From: Nitrosomonas aestuarii
Lineage (GTDB): Bacteria; Pseudomonadota; Gammaproteobacteria; Burkholderiales; Nitrosomonadaceae
Length of the DNA stretch: 64,000 nucleotides
Direction of reading: 5' to 3'
Assembly (NCBI RefSeq): GCF_003046585.1
Contig: NZ_QAAE01000003.1
Location: 1 to 64,000 of the forward strand
The notes beneath the pieces were generated by a model that did not search any database, was not told the DNA's origin, and saw only the letters and a program-made list of their open reading frames with translations. Positions 17,348 to 29,250 of this stretch are shown piece by piece. Position numbers and translations under genes: made by a program. Each line of letters opens with the position of its first letter. The stretch's first letter is position 1.

Positions 17348-17836
17348 ATGGATTTAAGAAAGCTTAAAAAACTAATTGAGCTGGTTGAAGAGTCTGGTAT
17401 TGCTGAATTAGAGATTACTGAAGGAGAAGAGAAGGTCCGCATCAGTAAATCAGGCCCTGCGGTGCCCGGCTATGCCTGGATGCCACCCATGCAGCAAAGT
17501 GTGGCTCCATATCCTCAAGGGCAATGTCAACCAGCGCCGGATGCGACGCCCAATGATTCGAAAACATCTGATCCATCTAATGTAAAGAAAGATACACCGG
17601 AAGGGCATCTGGTCAAGTCGCCCATGGTAGGGACTTTTTACCGTTCATCATCACCCGGGTCCAGTCCCTTTGTCGATGTAGGCCAGACCGTGAAAGTGGG
17701 TGATACCTTGTGCATTATAGAAGCCATGAAGCTGCTCAATGAGATCGAAGCCGATAAAAATGGCGTGATTAAGGCCATACTGGTAGAAAATGGTCAACCT
17801 GTTGAATACGGGGAACATTTGTTTGTCATTCAATAA
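17348..17836 (+). CDS. accB: Biotin carboxyl carrier protein of acetyl-CoA carboxylase
   Basis: The protein has 162 residues with the usual plan: an N-terminal helical part ([17 protein letters not shown]), a Pro/Gln-rich linker (about 40-85) and a C-terminal biotinyl domain from about 86. The biotin attachment motif [12 protein letters not shown] places the modified Lys at 128; EAMKL instead of EAMKM is a common variant. It carries the carboxyl group between AccC and the AccAD transferase in fatty-acid synthesis. A GAGGGG motif lies before the ATG. Confidence 0.95.
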   Translation: MDLRKLKKLIELVEESGIAELEITEGEEKVRISKSGPAVPGYAWMPPMQQSVAPYPQGQCQPAPDATPNDSKTSDPSNVKKDTPEGHLVKSPMVGTFYRSSSPGSSPFVDVGQTVKVGDTLCIIEAMKLLNEIEADKNGVIKAILVENGQPVEYGEHLFVIQ

Positions 17837-17934
17837 TGCATTAAAAGATAGTCTGATAATCTATATCGATAAAGGTTACATAGTTAGCCTGCCTGATATT
17901 TTTTGACGGCCAAGTTTATCTCTTGTGAGTTTAT

Positions 17935-19293
17935 ATGTTTGAGAAAATTCTTATCGCAAATCGTGGTGAAATTGCCCTGCGTATTCAGCGTGCATGCCGT
18001 GCCATGGGTATAAAAACAGTTGCAGTTTATTCGGAAGCGGATTCTGAGGCCAAATATGTCAAATTGGCGGATGAATCGGTTTGCATTGGTCCTGCACCCG
18101 TTGCCCAAAGCTATTTAAACATACCTGCAATTATCAGCTCGGCTGAAGTAACGGATGCGGAAGCAATACACCCCGGTTATGGATTTCTTTCAGAAAATGC
18201 CGATTTTGCTGAGCGCGTAGAAAAAAGCGGTTTTGTTTTTATTGGCCCACGACCGGAAACGATTCGTTTGATGGGAGACAAGGTAAGTGCGAAAAACGCA
18301 ATGAAAACAGCCGGTGTGCCATGTGTGCCGGGTTCAGAGGGAGCGTTGCCAGAAGGTATTGATGCAATAAAAAAGATAGTCAAGGAAATTGGCTATCCAA
18401 TCATAATCAAAGCGGCTGGCGGGGGTGGTGGACGCGGTATGCGCGTCGTGCATACCGAAGCTGCGCTGCCCAATGCAGTCATTATGACGCGTAATGAGGC
18501 TCAGGCGGCTTTTGGTAATCCAGTCGTATATGCTGAAAAATATTTAGAAAATCCGCGCCATATTGAATTTCAATTACTGATTGACGAACAAGGTAATGCA
18601 GTGCATTTGGGTGAACGTGATTGTTCACTTCAACGGCGGCATCAAAAAATTCTGGAAGAAGCACCAGCCCCCGGTATTTCTGAAAAGCTGCGCAATAAAA
18701 TAGGGGAGCGGTGTGCCGATGCTTGTCGCCGGATCAAATATCGTGGGGTAGGTACATTTGAATTTTTGTTCGAAAATAATGAATTTTATTTCATTGAAAT
18801 GAATACCCGATTGCAGGTCGAGCACCCTGTGACTGAGTCAGTGACCGGTATTGATCTTGTGCAGGCCCAGATTAATGTAGCGGCGGGAAAGAAATTATCA
18901 TTTCAGCAAAGCGATATCGTATTCAAGGGGCATGCTATCGAATGTCGCGTGAATGCTGAGGATGCATATAAATTAACACCATCAGCCGGTCGAATTACAC
19001 AATATCATGCACCGGGTGGTCCCGGTGTGCGCGTGGATTCACACGTATATCATAATTATATGGTGCCGCCCTATTATGATTCGATGATCGGCAAAATAAT
19101 TACTTTTGGCGATACGCGTGAGCAAGCTATTGCGCGCATGCGTATTGCGCTATCCGAAATGGTGGTGCAAGGGATTAAAACCAATATTCCACTGCATCTT
19201 GACTTGCTTTCAGATGCAACTTTTCTAAGCGGACAATACTCGATCCATTACCTTGAACACAAACTTGCCTTGCATAATCAACAAACTGTCTGA
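17935..19293 (+). CDS. accC: Biotin carboxylase subunit of acetyl-CoA carboxylase
   Basis: The 452-residue protein has the ATP-grasp architecture of AccC: N-terminal [30 protein letters not shown], the glycine-rich ATP loop [13 protein letters not shown] (about 161-173), RHIEFQ, and the catalytic region [14 protein letters not shown]. It carboxylates biotin on AccB. Length matches E. coli AccC (449). It follows accB by 98 bases, and the two are almost certainly one operon. Confidence 0.96.
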   Translation: MFEKILIANRGEIALRIQRACRAMGIKTVAVYSEADSEAKYVKLADESVCIGPAPVAQSYLNIPAIISSAEVTDAEAIHPGYGFLSENADFAERVEKSGFVFIGPRPETIRLMGDKVSAKNAMKTAGVPCVPGSEGALPEGIDAIKKIVKEIGYPIIIKAAGGGGGRGMRVVHTEAALPNAVIMTRNEAQAAFGNPVVYAEKYLENPRHIEFQLLIDEQGNAVHLGERDCSLQRRHQKILEEAPAPGISEKLRNKIGERCADACRRIKYRGVGTFEFLFENNEFYFIEMNTRLQVEHPVTESVTGIDLVQAQINVAAGKKLSFQQSDIVFKGHAIECRVNAEDAYKLTPSAGRITQYHAPGGPGVRVDSHVYHNYMVPPYYDSMIGKIITFGDTREQAIARMRIALSEMVVQGIKTNIPLHLDLLSDATFLSGQYSIHYLEHKLALHNQQTV

Positions 19294-19410
19294 TTCATTA
19301 AACCTGTTATAACCTGCTGTCAACTTTGCCATTTAACCTGATCTGCCGGATCACATGGAATTGCTGGTTTGGATTGATGGCAAGTAACTAAATTTTAGCG
19401 ATCACCGCGT

Positions 19411-20337
19411 ATGTCTTGGAACAAAATCATTATAAAAACGGATAATGCTTCTGCGGATCGTTTGAGTGAAGCGTTGTTGGAGCATGGCGCTTTATCGGTG
19501 GATATACATGACGCAGAAGCCGGTACCGATGCGGAACAGCCATTATACGGCGAACCTGGATTGCCTGCAGAACAGGTATGGCAGAAAGCAGAAGTAACCG
19601 GACTGTTCGATAAGGATACCGATCTGGATGCTATTATGCAGTCTGTCAAGGAGGCAGCGCAGCTATCGCAAATGCCCAGCTATCGAACGGAGATAGTTGA
19701 AGCACAGGACTGGGTGCGATTAACACAGGCACAGTTTGAACCCATTCAGATTTCCGCTCGCTTATGGATTGTGCCCACATGGCATCAACCGCCTGATCCG
19801 GCCGCGATAAATTTGATTCTTGATCCGGGTTTGGCATTTGGTACAGGCAGCCATCCAACGACGCAACTATGTCTTGTCTGGCTCGATCAGCATTTAAAGC
19901 GGGAAGAAACGCTACTGGATTATGGTTGCGGTTCGGGTATTCTTGCCATAGCGGCATTAAAGCTGGGCGCCGGTCATGTAACCGGCATAGATATTGATCC
20001 GCATGCGGTCAAGGCAAGCCAGGCAAATGCGTTGCTGAACGATTGCGATCAATCAAAACTATTTTTTTCGACACATTATCAGCCCGGAAGCAACCCGGAC
20101 GATAAAACCGTTGTGGCTGGTCAGGTTGATGTTGTGATAGCAAACATATTATCCAATCCACTGATCATGCTTGCCCCCATTCTTGCGCAAGCAGCACGCA
20201 GAGGGGGGCAGATTGTTTTGTCCGGTATTTTGCAAGCGCAAGCAGATGAAGTGAAGGCGTCTTATCAAAATTGGTTTGATATGCAATTATCTGAAGCACA
20301 GGACGGTTGGGTATTATTAACTGGAATAAAAAAATAA
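19411..20337 (+). CDS. prmA: Ribosomal protein L11 methyltransferase
   Basis: The 308-residue protein ends with a SAM-dependent methyltransferase domain: [13 protein letters not shown], then the SAM-binding [16 protein letters not shown] (about 169-184), GIDIDPHAV and the NILSNPL motif. PrmA trimethylates L11 in the ribosomal stalk. It commonly follows accC in betaproteobacteria, as here. Confidence 0.95.
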   Translation: MSWNKIIIKTDNASADRLSEALLEHGALSVDIHDAEAGTDAEQPLYGEPGLPAEQVWQKAEVTGLFDKDTDLDAIMQSVKEAAQLSQMPSYRTEIVEAQDWVRLTQAQFEPIQISARLWIVPTWHQPPDPAAINLILDPGLAFGTGSHPTTQLCLVWLDQHLKREETLLDYGCGSGILAIAALKLGAGHVTGIDIDPHAVKASQANALLNDCDQSKLFFSTHYQPGSNPDDKTVVAGQVDVVIANILSNPLIMLAPILAQAARRGGQIVLSGILQAQADEVKASYQNWFDMQLSEAQDGWVLLTGIKK

Positions 20338-20452
20338 ACGTATACGAGCGTTGGAACCAGTCTTTTTAAAAAGGTAAGACGGCAATAATCAGCATTAAGC
20401 AATTTTTAATCGCTATAATTTTTATTTTTCCTGTGCTTAAATGGAGTAGCTG

Positions 20453-21355
20453 ATGGCACTTGTGACATTATGTCCGGGTTGTGGAACTACTTACAAAATT
20501 ATTCCAGAGCAATTGCAATCCCAAAGTGGTCTGGTGCGATGCGGAGAATGCCAGGTTATCTTCAACGGATTCGCTACGTTAATTACAATTGACGAGTCCG
20601 AGATTCAATACCAGTCGACGTTTGTTGAAAAAACGACAGCATCTGACAATTCTGATGAAATCAAAGAAAGTGTCCATTTGGCAGATACTTCTCACTGTGA
20701 ACTGCAAGCAGACACGAGTGCTGCATTTCAGTCTGATCATGTGCAAGATGAAGCTGTAAAAACGACTGAATCGTCAGAATCTGGAGTGGGTATAGAGCCC
20801 TCGTACTCACTGGTGCCCTCACCGTATAATGTATCAAGTAGTGATTTCTTATCGGAAGTATCTCAAAAATCACCTCAACATTGGGGCTGGAAATTCGGCA
20901 ATATTGCCTTATTCATTCTGTTGATAGCTCAGGTCATTTATATGTATCGTGCAGATTTGGCAATTATCGCGCCGCAATCCAGGCCATATCTGGAACAATA
21001 TTGTAATATTCTGGGATGTACAGTGCCGCTCCCCGGGAATGTTCAGCTGTTAAGTATTGTGTCGTCAGATATGACAGTGAGAGATCCTGAGACTCAACCG
21101 GAAGTAGCGACTTTAACTGCAGTTGTTCGTAACCACGCACCTGTTACGCAGGCATTGCCAGCTTTAAAATTATTGTTAACAGATATGCATAATCAATTGC
21201 TGGCCAGTCGAATTTTTACCACAACTGATTATCTAACCAAAGCACAGATTCAAAAAACAGCCATTCAACCGAATCAAGAAATTATTATTCAGATTTATCT
21301 GGATAATAGCCAATTAAAATCGACCGGTTATCATTTGGAATTGTTATATTTATGA
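20453..21355 (+). CDS. Zinc-ribbon and DUF3426 membrane protein
   Basis: This 300-residue protein starts with an MJ0042-type zinc ribbon: CPGCGTTYKI and then VRCGECQVIF, giving two CxxC pairs (about residues 8-34). A low-complexity acidic linker follows, then one membrane segment (IALFILLIAQVIYMYRADL, about 150-170) and a C-terminal DUF3426 domain that should be periplasmic. Genes of this type follow prmA in many betaproteobacteria. The function is unknown. Confidence 0.85.
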   Translation: MALVTLCPGCGTTYKIIPEQLQSQSGLVRCGECQVIFNGFATLITIDESEIQYQSTFVEKTTASDNSDEIKESVHLADTSHCELQADTSAAFQSDHVQDEAVKTTESSESGVGIEPSYSLVPSPYNVSSSDFLSEVSQKSPQHWGWKFGNIALFILLIAQVIYMYRADLAIIAPQSRPYLEQYCNILGCTVPLPGNVQLLSIVSSDMTVRDPETQPEVATLTAVVRNHAPVTQALPALKLLLTDMHNQLLASRIFTTTDYLTKAQIQKTAIQPNQEIIIQIYLDNSQLKSTGYHLELLYL

Positions 21356-21472
21356 CTATATATCATAAAGTTACTGATAATTCAAAGAGGTCGGCCTGGC
21401 TCGGTTTCGGTATGGATCGGCTGGTAGGGTATAATAAATCGCTTTATATTAAATTCAAAAGCACTTAACGTA

Positions 21473-24400
21473 ATGAATAAAGATCTTCGCACGACCCTGT
21501 TAGAAAGTTCCATTGCCAACCGTATTATGATTCTCGATGGTGCAATGGGGACAATGATACAAACCTTTAAACTCGAAGAAGCCGATTTCCGAGGCGAGCG
21601 CTTTGCAGATTTTCCGCATGATTTGAAAGGTAATAATGATTTGTTGACGTTGACACGTCCGGACGTGATCCGCTCAATTCACGACGATTATCTTGAAGCC
21701 GGAGCGGATATCATAGAAACCAACACATTTAACTCCAATGCGGTTTCAATGGCGGATTATCATATGCAGGATTTGGTATATGAGCTCAATGCGTCTGCGG
21801 CAAAACTGGCGCGAGAAGCCGCACAGGCAATCGAGAAAAAAATACCTGACAAACCCCGTTTCGTCGCTGGCGTCATCGGGCCGACAACAAAAACAGCTTC
21901 AATCTCGCCTGATGTCAATGACCCCGGTTTCCGTAATATCACCTTTGATCAACTGGTAGCCGACTATACTGAATCAATCCGCGGACTGGTTGATGGCGGT
22001 GTCGATATACTGATGGTTGAAACCATATTTGATTCCTTGAATTCCAAGGCGGCGTTATTTGCAATTGATCAGTTTTTTGAAGTAAACAATGTTCGATTGC
22101 CTATCATGATTTCAGTCACCATAACGGATGCTTCAGGCCGGACGTTGTCCGGACAGACGCCGGAAGCATTCTGGAATTCAGTCCGGCATGCAAATCCATT
22201 ATCGGTCGGTATTAACTGTGCATTGGGTGCTGAACTCATGCGTCCATACATTGAAGAGCTCTCCGATGTGGCGGAAGTCTACGTCAGCGTGCATCCGAAT
22301 GCCGGGCTGCCGAATCCTTTGTCGGAAACCGGCTATGATGAAACGCCGGAATATACCGCGCGTCAACTCAAGGATTTCGCGCAGTCCGGTTTTGTGAATA
22401 TAGTCGGAGGGTGTTGTGGCACCACGCCTGCACATATTAAAGCCATCGCTGAAGCCGTCAGTCCGCTGCCGACGAGAAAAATACCGGAACTTCCAAAAAA
22501 ACTCAGACTGTCAGGTTTGGAGCCGCTCAGCATTGATGATGATTCACTCTTCGTCAATGTCGGCGAACGCACCAATGTTACCGGTTCACGCGCATTTGCA
22601 CGATTGATTCTGGGCGATCAGTACGCTGAGGCATTGGATGTGGCGCGCAGTCAGGTTGAAAACGGTGCGCAGATCATCGACATCAATATGGACGAAGCCA
22701 TGCTGGATTCACAAAAAGCCATGGTGACTTTTCTGAAGCTGATTGCCACCGAGCCGGATATCTGCCGTGTACCGATAATGCTCGATTCGAGCAAGTGGAC
22801 GGTGATAGAAGCGGGACTCAAATGCATACAGGGCAAATCCATAATCAACTCTATCAGCATGAAAGAAGGCGAGGAAGAGTTTATTATGCATGCCAGACTG
22901 GCGCGCCGTTATGGTGCTGCCGTGATTGTCATGGCTTTTGATGAAGAAGGTCAGGCGGATACACTTGCCCGTAAAGTTGAAATATGTACGCGCAGTTATC
23001 GCTTGCTGGTCGATAAAGTTGGCTTTCCACCGGAAGATATTATTTTTGATCCGAATATTTTCGCCATTGCCACCGGTATTGAAGAACACAATAACTATGG
23101 CGTTGATTTTATTGACGCCACACGTGAGATTAAAAAAACGCTGCCGCATGCCAAGATCAGCGGCGGTGTGTCCAATGTTTCGTTCTCTTTCCGCGGCAAC
23201 GATCCAATTCGAGAAGCCATTCATACCGCTTTTCTTTATCATGCCATTAAAGCGGGTATGACCATGGGAATTGTGAATGCCGGGCAATTGGGTGTTTATT
23301 CGGATATTCCGGCGGATTTGCTGGAGTACGTGGAAGATGTGATACTTAACCGTCGTGAAGACGCGACTGAGCGTCTGGTTGATTTTGCGGAAAACTACAA
23401 GGGTAAGAAAAAAGAACAGATTGAAGATTTAAGCTGGCGTGAACAGCCTTTGCAGGATCGACTGACGCATGCGTTGGTCAAGGGAATCTCCACCTATGTT
23501 GTTGAGGATACGGAAGAAGCACGTCTGGAAATCAAGCAAAAAGGTGGACGTCCAATTCAGGTGATTGAAGGGCCGTTGATGGATGGGATGGGTGTAGTAG
23601 GTGATTTATTTGGTGCCGGCAAGATGTTTTTGCCGCAAGTGGTTAAGTCCGCACGAGTGATGAAACAGGCCGTCGCCCATTTATTGCCATTTATCGAGGA
23701 AGAGAAGAAACTGCTCGGCGATTCACGGCCTAAAGGCAAGATTGTTGTCGCAACCGTCAAAGGTGATGTGCATGACATCGGTAAAAATATTGTCGCTGTA
23801 GTGTTGCAATGTAATAACTACGAAGTCATCAATATGGGCGTGATGGTACCCAGCGCACAAATACTGGAAACAGCGAGAAAGGAAAATGCAGATATTATCG
23901 GTCTCTCCGGATTGATTACGCCATCGCTTGAAGAAATGGCGCATGTGGCCAAAGAAATGAAACGTGAGGGCTTTACCATTCCGCTGTTAATTGGCGGAGC
24001 GACAACTTCACGTGTACATACCGCCGTTAAAATCGCCCCGCATTATGACGGATCGGTTGTATGGGTACCGGACGCAAGCCGCGCTGTAGGTGTCTGCAGC
24101 AATCTGATGTCGGAAGACATGCAGGCCGATTATGTTCAAGGCATCAAAGCGGAATATGAAAAGGTTCGCACACAGCATAAAAACAAGAAAGGGCCTTCTA
24201 AAATCCTGCCGATAGCTGACGCACGTGCAAATGCGTTTAAAGTTGACTGGGAGCAGTACGAACCGCCGCAACCGGAATTATTGGGCATCCGTACCTTGAA
24301 TAATTATCCACTGGAAAAAATTGTACCGTTTATCGACTGGACGCCGTTTTTCCAGGCATGGGAACTTGCCGGTCGTTATCCTGCAATTCTGGATGATGAA

Positions 24401-25183
24401 GTGGTGGGAGAGACAGCACGTAATTTGTTCCGCGATGCACAGGCAATGCTGAAAAAAATAGTTGAGCAGAAATGGCTCTCCGCCAATGCGGTCATCGGAC
24501 TGTTTCCGGCCAACGCTGTCGGGGATGATATTGAAATCTATACCGATGAAAGTCGAAACCAGATTGCCATGACCTGGCACTGCTTGCGTCAGCAAACGCA
24601 AAAACCAACCGGGAAGCCGAATCGATGCCTGTCGGATTTTATTGCACCCAAGGAAACGGGACTCAAAGATGCCATTGGCTTGTTTGCAGTGGGTGCGGGT
24701 TTCGGCATTGACGAACGTATCAAAGCGTTTGAAGATGCTAATGATGACTATAGTGCCATTGTACTCAAAGCGCTGGCTGACCGTCTGGCGGAAGCATTTG
24801 CCGAACATATGCATATGCGGGTCAGACGGGAATTCTGGGGTTATGCCAAAGATGAAACGCTTGAAAATCAGCAATTGATTAACGAAGAATATCTTGGCAT
24901 TCGGCCAGCGCCGGGTTATCCGGCGTGCCCGGATCATACCGAAAAAGGGTCTTTGTTTAAGTTGCTGGACGCTCAGAATAGAGCCGGTATTATTATTACG
25001 GAGTCTTATGCCATGGTGCCGACGGCGGCGGTATCCGGTTTTTGTATTGCGCACCCCGAATCTACATTTTTTGCTGTTGGCAAAATTGGTAAGGATCAAG
25101 TGGAAGATTATGCCAAACGCAAAGATTGGACGGTTGAAGAGGCGGAGAGGTGGCTGGCGCCAGTGTTGGCTTATGAACGCTAG
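21473..25183 (+). CDS. metH: Cobalamin-dependent methionine synthase
   Basis: The 1236-residue protein has all four MetH modules. The homocysteine domain (about 10-330) carries the zinc ligands in [11 protein letters not shown]; the methyltetrahydrofolate domain (about 350-650) has [14 protein letters not shown]; the cobalamin domain has [16 protein letters not shown], whose His is the lower axial ligand; the C-terminal AdoMet-binding reactivation domain ends with PGYPACPDH. It transfers methyl from methyltetrahydrofolate to homocysteine. The 117-base upstream gap is too short for a full cobalamin riboswitch and none is apparent. Start at ATG 21473. Confidence 0.97.
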   Translation: MNKDLRTTLLESSIANRIMILDGAMGTMIQTFKLEEADFRGERFADFPHDLKGNNDLLTLTRPDVIRSIHDDYLEAGADIIETNTFNSNAVSMADYHMQDLVYELNASAAKLAREAAQAIEKKIPDKPRFVAGVIGPTTKTASISPDVNDPGFRNITFDQLVADYTESIRGLVDGGVDILMVETIFDSLNSKAALFAIDQFFEVNNVRLPIMISVTITDASGRTLSGQTPEAFWNSVRHANPLSVGINCALGAELMRPYIEELSDVAEVYVSVHPNAGLPNPLSETGYDETPEYTARQLKDFAQSGFVNIVGGCCGTTPAHIKAIAEAVSPLPTRKIPELPKKLRLSGLEPLSIDDDSLFVNVGERTNVTGSRAFARLILGDQYAEALDVARSQVENGAQIIDINMDEAMLDSQKAMVTFLKLIATEPDICRVPIMLDSSKWTVIEAGLKCIQGKSIINSISMKEGEEEFIMHARLARRYGAAVIVMAFDEEGQADTLARKVEICTRSYRLLVDKVGFPPEDIIFDPNIFAIATGIEEHNNYGVDFIDATREIKKTLPHAKISGGVSNVSFSFRGNDPIREAIHTAFLYHAIKAGMTMGIVNAGQLGVYSDIPADLLEYVEDVILNRREDATERLVDFAENYKGKKKEQIEDLSWREQPLQDRLTHALVKGISTYVVEDTEEARLEIKQKGGRPIQVIEGPLMDGMGVVGDLFGAGKMFLPQVVKSARVMKQAVAHLLPFIEEEKKLLGDSRPKGKIVVATVKGDVHDIGKNIVAVVLQCNNYEVINMGVMVPSAQILETARKENADIIGLSGLITPSLEEMAHVAKEMKREGFTIPLLIGGATTSRVHTAVKIAPHYDGSVVWVPDASRAVGVCSNLMSEDMQADYVQGIKAEYEKVRTQHKNKKGPSKILPIADARANAFKVDWEQYEPPQPELLGIRTLNNYPLEKIVPFIDWTPFFQAWELAGRYPAILDDEVVGETARNLFRDAQAMLKKIVEQKWLSANAVIGLFPANAVGDDIEIYTDESRNQIAMTWHCLRQQTQKPTGKPNRCLSDFIAPKETGLKDAIGLFAVGAGFGIDERIKAFEDANDDYSAIVLKALADRLAEAFAEHMHMRVRREFWGYAKDETLENQQLINEEYLGIRPAPGYPACPDHTEKGSLFKLLDAQNRAGIIITESYAMVPTAAVSGFCIAHPESTFFAVGKIGKDQVEDYAKRKDWTVEEAERWLAPVLAYER

Positions 25184-25353
25184 AGATCTAAATTCCATTG
25201 CGTTTGCAATTTCGGTGTTAAAAGTAAATGAAAAAATGGAATTTATCCTAAGTAAATGAGTATTTTGAATTAATTTTTACCTTGACATTGGCTCCCGTTC
25301 TTAACAATTTTGAACAGTCTGTTTATACTTATTTGTTTTGGGGAAGATTGGAG

Positions 25354-25667
25354 ATGAGTTTTCTCGATAAAGCAAAAGAACTGTCAAGCGGTGTTGCTGA
25401 CAAAATCGTTGAATTCAGCAGTGATGAAGTCATTGCCAGTAACATTATCTAGGCAGTAGAAAAACAGGAAAAAGTCAATGCTATTCTAAAAGCGCGTGGT
25501 TCAAACTGTCACATCGGCAGTTTGAATCTGGGAATGGGTATTCCACCCAACGTGACTTTTTTGGAATCTGGCGTATGCAAGAATCAGAGGAATCAGGAGA
25601 CAATGAGGAATCACCGGATATCGGCAAACTTTCTGTGCCCATCGTCGTTTCACAGGATGGGATTTAA
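25354..25667 (+). pseudogene. Broken small gene between metH and trpC (in-frame stop plus frameshift)
   Basis: An ATG at 25354 after GGGGAAGATTGGAG begins MSFLDKAKELSSGVADKIV. An in-frame TAG interrupts it at 25450-25452, yet sensible coding resumes at once (AVEKQEKVNAILKARGSN and then LGMGIPPNVTF). At a run of six T near 25556 the frame shifts; the other frame then continues with an acidic stretch (MQESEESGDNEES) and closes at a TAA at 25665-25667. The two lesions indicate a recently dead gene. I do not recognise the family. Confidence 0.7.
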
Positions 25668-25911
25668 TGCCGCGGATAAAAGTATGAGAATGGTGGCTCA
25701 ATGAATCTGACGACCCTGAAAATTGCCACATATCTGGATATAATGGATATGCTATTCGTGGACGCCCGTAGTTTATTTACGGGTAAGCACGCCAGTTTTG
25801 CCATACGTGGTAAGAACGCGCTTAGCGGCCTTTATGAAACGTTTGGTTTACGCCTTATCCGAGACAAGCCAGGCAGAGTAGGAAACCATCTACGGTAAAC
25901 AAATTTAAGCC
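25668..25911. other. Short gap before trpC, probable further gene remnants
   Basis: A 65-codon plus-strand frame (25701-25898) runs through this stretch, but no family, ribosome site or conserved motif is seen. Since it follows directly on the broken gene, decayed coding sequence is the likeliest explanation. Confidence 0.35.
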
Positions 25912-26781
25912 TTAATTTGCAAATAATCGTGCCAGTTCAGCACCTGGATCGTCGGCGCGCATAAACGCTTCACCGACCAGGAATGCATTAACGTTGTTGT
26001 GGCGCATCAGCTCAACATCTTCCGGTGCATGAATGCCGCTTTCGGTGACAATAATGCGTCCGGCGGGTATCTGTTGCAGCAGTTGCAGGGTGGTGTTGAG
26101 GCTGGTTTCAAAGGTGCGCAAATTGCGGTTGTTGATACCGATCAAAGGTGTATTGAGTTGTAGCGCGAGTGCCAGTTCTTCGGCATTATGCACTTCCACC
26201 AATACCGACATGCCCAGTTCATGGGCTTGTGCTTCCAGTTTTAGCATTTGCCTGAGTGGATCTTGTTCAAAGTTATCCAGACTTTCTTCGCCAAAGTCAT
26301 TTTTCATGGTAAACGCTGCAACGATGAGCAGAATGCAATCGGCACCCATGGCGCGGGCTTCCGCGACCTGATATTCATCAATAATGAAGTCCTTGCGAAT
26401 CACTGGCAATTGGCAGGCAGCACGGGCTTGCTGCAGGTATTCCGGACTGCCCATGAAGTACTGGCGATCCGTCAGCACGGATAAGCAGGCTGCACCATGT
26501 TTTTCGTAGGATTCTGCAATTTCGGCAGGATTAAAACTTAGATGTGAAGCATGTGGCGATTTGGGGCCGCGCAATATGCCTTTACTGGGGCTGGCCTGCT
26601 TGATTTCTGCAATTACGGCTGATTGACCTGCTGTAACTTTGTTTTGAATGACTGCAGTAAAATTTCTTGCAGGTGCGGCATCTCCAGCTTCTGCCATGAC
26701 CTCAGAAAATGTTTTTTCAGTTTTGGCTGCTCTTATTTCCTGTACCTTGGTAGCGAGTATTTTATTGAGAATATCTGACAT
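25912..26781 (-). CDS. trpC: Indole-3-glycerol phosphate synthase
   Basis: The 289-residue TIM-barrel enzyme closes the indole ring in tryptophan synthesis. Motifs are [16 protein letters not shown] with the catalytic Lys and Ser-Pro-Ser-Lys, [34 protein letters not shown] and VTESGIH. It is longer than the typical 260-270 residues by a small insertion near [13 protein letters not shown]. It lies 9 bases after trpD in one operon. Confidence 0.96.
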   Translation of the reverse strand: MSDILNKILATKVQEIRAAKTEKTFSEVMAEAGDAAPARNFTAVIQNKVTAGQSAVIAEIKQASPSKGILRGPKSPHASHLSFNPAEIAESYEKHGAACLSVLTDRQYFMGSPEYLQQARAACQLPVIRKDFIIDEYQVAEARAMGADCILLIVAAFTMKNDFGEESLDNFEQDPLRQMLKLEAQAHELGMSVLVEVHNAEELALALQLNTPLIGINNRNLRTFETSLNTTLQLLQQIPAGRIIVTESGIHAPEDVELMRHNNVNAFLVGEAFMRADDPGAELARLFAN

Positions 26782-26790
26782 GTTTTTTGG

Positions 26791-27837
26791 TTATGCTGTT
26801 GCCGGATTCTGGTTCTGATTATATTGCTTGGATAGCGCAACCAGTTCATGCAGCTTCTGGAGAGCTGCACCGCTTTCAATTGCTCTTTGTGCAGCCTGAA
26901 CACCCTGTGCAAGTGAATCTGCAATACCTGAAACATAGATGGCTGCACCGGCATTGAGCAATACGATGTCGCGAGCTGGTCCCTTGGTGTTTTTCAACAC
27001 GGACACCAGCATGGCTTTCGCCTGGTCGCTGTCGCTGACCTGTATGGATGTAATGGGTGCGGACTGCAGGCCAAAATCTTCCGGCTTAATAGTGTATTCG
27101 GTGACTTTGTCTTGTTTTAATTCGCCGACATATGTTTCACCGCTGATGGTGATTTCATCCAGGCCGTCTTTGCCGTTGACAATCATGACATGTTTGCTGC
27201 CCAAATGTTGCAATACATGTGCTAAAAGTGCTACCAGTTTTGCGTCAAATACCCCCAGTACCTGATTTTTTGCAGCCGCCGGATTAGTCAGTGGTCCGAG
27301 AACATTAAAAATGGTTTTGATGCCGAGTTCACGCCGAACCGGTGCTGCATACTTCATTGCACTATGGTAATTCGGTGCGAACATAAAGCCTACGCCGATT
27401 TTGCCGATGCTATCGGCGACTTGTTCGGGTGTTTGATTCAGATTGACGCCCAGTGCTTCAAGAACATCGGCGCTACCCGATTTGCTGGATACCGAACGTC
27501 CACCATGCTTAGCAACCTGAACGCCCGCTGCTGCGCTGACAAAGGCTGCTGCAGTAGAAATGTTGAAGGTATGGGTTGCATCACCACCTGTGCCGCAAGT
27601 GTCGATTAAATGATGGCGATTGGCGACATGAACCGGCGTTGCAAATTCACGCATGACTTTGGCTGCTGCGGTGATTTCGCCGATTGTTTCTTTTTTGACG
27701 CGTAATCCGGTAATAATGGCGGAAATCAAAACGGGTGATACTTCTCCCTGCATGATTTGACGCATGATTGACAGCATGTCGTCATGATGAATTTCTTCAT
27801 GATTGATAATTCTATTTAAAGCTTCTTGCGGTTTCAT
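26791..27837 (-). CDS. trpD: Anthranilate phosphoribosyltransferase
   Basis: The 348-residue enzyme joins anthranilate to phosphoribosyl pyrophosphate. It shows [17 protein letters not shown] (the PRPP-binding glycine loop), [30 protein letters not shown] and the GKDGLDEIT region, all in the normal order. It sits between trpG and trpC with short spacing. Confidence 0.96.
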   Translation of the reverse strand: MKPQEALNRIINHEEIHHDDMLSIMRQIMQGEVSPVLISAIITGLRVKKETIGEITAAAKVMREFATPVHVANRHHLIDTCGTGGDATHTFNISTAAAFVSAAAGVQVAKHGGRSVSSKSGSADVLEALGVNLNQTPEQVADSIGKIGVGFMFAPNYHSAMKYAAPVRRELGIKTIFNVLGPLTNPAAAKNQVLGVFDAKLVALLAHVLQHLGSKHVMIVNGKDGLDEITISGETYVGELKQDKVTEYTIKPEDFGLQSAPITSIQVSDSDQAKAMLVSVLKNTKGPARDIVLLNAGAAIYVSGIADSLAQGVQAAQRAIESGAALQKLHELVALSKQYNQNQNPATA

Positions 27838-27850
27838 AAAAATGAATAAA

Positions 27851-28423
27851 TCAGTGTTGCGATTGGTTTAAAAAGTTTTTTAACATGTCGTGACCATATT
27901 CGCTCAGGATGGACTCCGGGTGAAATTGTATACCTTCGATATGGAGCGTTTTATGCCTGATGCCCATGATCTCATCGTCCTCTGTCCAGGCTGTTATTTC
28001 GAGACAATCCGGTAATGAGGCACGATCAATAACGAGAGAATGGTACCGAGTTGCAATAAAGGGATTGGGTAAATCATGAAACACGCCTGAGTTATTGTGA
28101 TAAATCGGTGATGTTTTACCATGCATAAGCTGTTTGGCATGAATAATTTTTCCGCCAAATGCCTGTCCGATACTCTGATGACCCAGGCAAACTCCGAGTA
28201 CAGGCATTTTTTCGCTGAACTGCTTAATGACTGACAAGGAGATCCCTGCTTCATTTGGTGTGCAGGGGCCTGGAGAAATCACGATACGTTCAGGTGCTAG
28301 TTGTTTAATCTTTTCCAATGTGATTTCATCATTGCGGTATACGACAACCTCTTCTCCCAGCTCGGATAAATATTGCACCAGGTTATAAGTAAAGGAGTCG
28401 TAATTATCAATCATTAATAACAT
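27851..28423 (-). CDS. trpG: Anthranilate synthase glutamine amidotransferase subunit
   Basis: The 190-residue class I glutaminase has [14 protein letters not shown] at the start, the nucleophile Cys in [15 protein letters not shown] (about residue 79) and the His-Glu pair in IQFHPESIL. It supplies ammonia to TrpE and may serve PabB too. It heads the trpGDC transcript. trpE, which usually precedes trpG, is not adjacent and must be elsewhere. Confidence 0.93.
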   Translation of the reverse strand: MLLMIDNYDSFTYNLVQYLSELGEEVVVYRNDEITLEKIKQLAPERIVISPGPCTPNEAGISLSVIKQFSEKMPVLGVCLGHQSIGQAFGGKIIHAKQLMHGKTSPIYHNNSGVFHDLPNPFIATRYHSLVIDRASLPDCLEITAWTEDDEIMGIRHKTLHIEGIQFHPESILSEYGHDMLKNFLNQSQH

Positions 28424-28667
28424 GTTTTTGTAATTCTATGTTTAACGGGCATTTTTATTGGTGCTGGAATTTAAATCCCAGGTTGATATTTAAATTCTAA
28501 TAAATCAGCAGATTTTAACAGTTCAACCGGTATTCATGGTGTTGATTCTTCGTGTAAATGAAAAAATTAAGTCATGCTGATGCTGAATATGATCCGCTGC
28601 TAATCGTTTTTTAATGGTGGTTGCTAATGTTTGTAGATTTTATTTTCTATTAAACAAAGAAGTTTAT
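28424..28667. other. Gap between divergent trpG and rpsF
   Basis: This AT-rich stretch has no supported gene. It should hold the leader and promoter of trpGDC on the minus strand. I see no run of Trp codons or attenuator hairpin near the trpG start. Confidence 0.4.
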
Positions 28668-28696
28668 TTGATGTTATTGCCGTAATTCAGTAAAAT
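28668..28696 (+). promoter_or_regulatory. Promoter of the rpsF ribosomal-protein operon
   Basis: TTGATG (28668-28673) and TAAAAT (28691-28696) are separated by exactly 17 bases, about 75 bases before rpsF. This is a plausible sigma-70 promoter. Confidence 0.55.
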
Positions 28697-28715
28697 CCAT
28701 CCTTTTTAAACCCTT

Positions 28716-28740
28716 GTCTTACCATACGTTTATGGAAGAC
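28716..28740 (+). promoter_or_regulatory. Hairpin in the rpsF leader
   Basis: GTCTT and CCATA (28716-28726) pair with TATGG and AAGAC (28731-28740) around a CGTT loop, with a single bulged A. It lies between the promoter and the rpsF ribosome site. S6:S18 leaders that give feedback control exist in many bacteria, but I do not see their typical CCG bulge, so a role is only possible. Confidence 0.4.
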
Positions 28741-28770
28741 TTTACCCAAAAGGAATAGCAAAAAGATATT

Positions 28771-29250
28771 ATGCGACATTATGAAATCGTATTTATAGTA
28801 CATCCTGATCAGAGCGAGCAGGTACCAGCGATGATAGAACGTTATCGCAATATTGTGACTGCAAAGAACGGCACAATCCACCGTCTGGAAGACTGGGGAA
28901 GGCGTCAGCTGGCATATCTGATACAGAAAGTACACAAAGCGCATTATGTATTAATGAATATTGAATGTGACCAGGAGACACTCAATGATCTGGAGCATGC
29001 GTTTAAATTTAGTGATGCCATTTTACGTCATTTGACGATTAGAATGGATGGCCCGGTAACCGAGGCTTCACCCATGATGCAGCAAAGAGAAAGTGATGAC
29101 ACAGCTGCACGTCCATCTGATGAATCGGCAGTGAGAACTGAATCTGTCCAAAAAATAGAGCCTGAAACATCCGGTGAATCCGCTGATAAAGCGGAATCCA
29201 AAGAAACCGAAGAATCTGAAGCGGCCGATAGCACCAGTCCCGCAACATAA
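28771..29250 (+). CDS. rpsF: 30S ribosomal protein S6
   Basis: The first 95 residues are a standard S6 ([21 protein letters not shown], then [13 protein letters not shown], then [18 protein letters not shown]). The protein has 159 residues because of a C-terminal tail rich in Glu, Ser and Asp from about residue 108. Acidic tails occur in S6, where RimK adds glutamates in some bacteria, but this one is unusually long. AAGGAAT precedes the start. First gene of the rpsF-priB-rpsR-rplI operon. Confidence 0.95.
   Translation: MRHYEIVFIVHPDQSEQVPAMIERYRNIVTAKNGTIHRLEDWGRRQLAYLIQKVHKAHYVLMNIECDQETLNDLEHAFKFSDAILRHLTIRMDGPVTEASPMMQQRESDDTAARPSDESAVRTESVQKIEPETSGESADKAESKETEESEAADSTSPAT

Noticed and set aside
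21356-21472. Cobalamin riboswitch before metH
   Set aside because: The gap is only 117 bases and has no B12-box-like sequence.
24278-25198. 306-codon frame opposite the end of metH
   Set aside because: It is a shadow of the conserved MetH activation domain, with no start signal or known domain.
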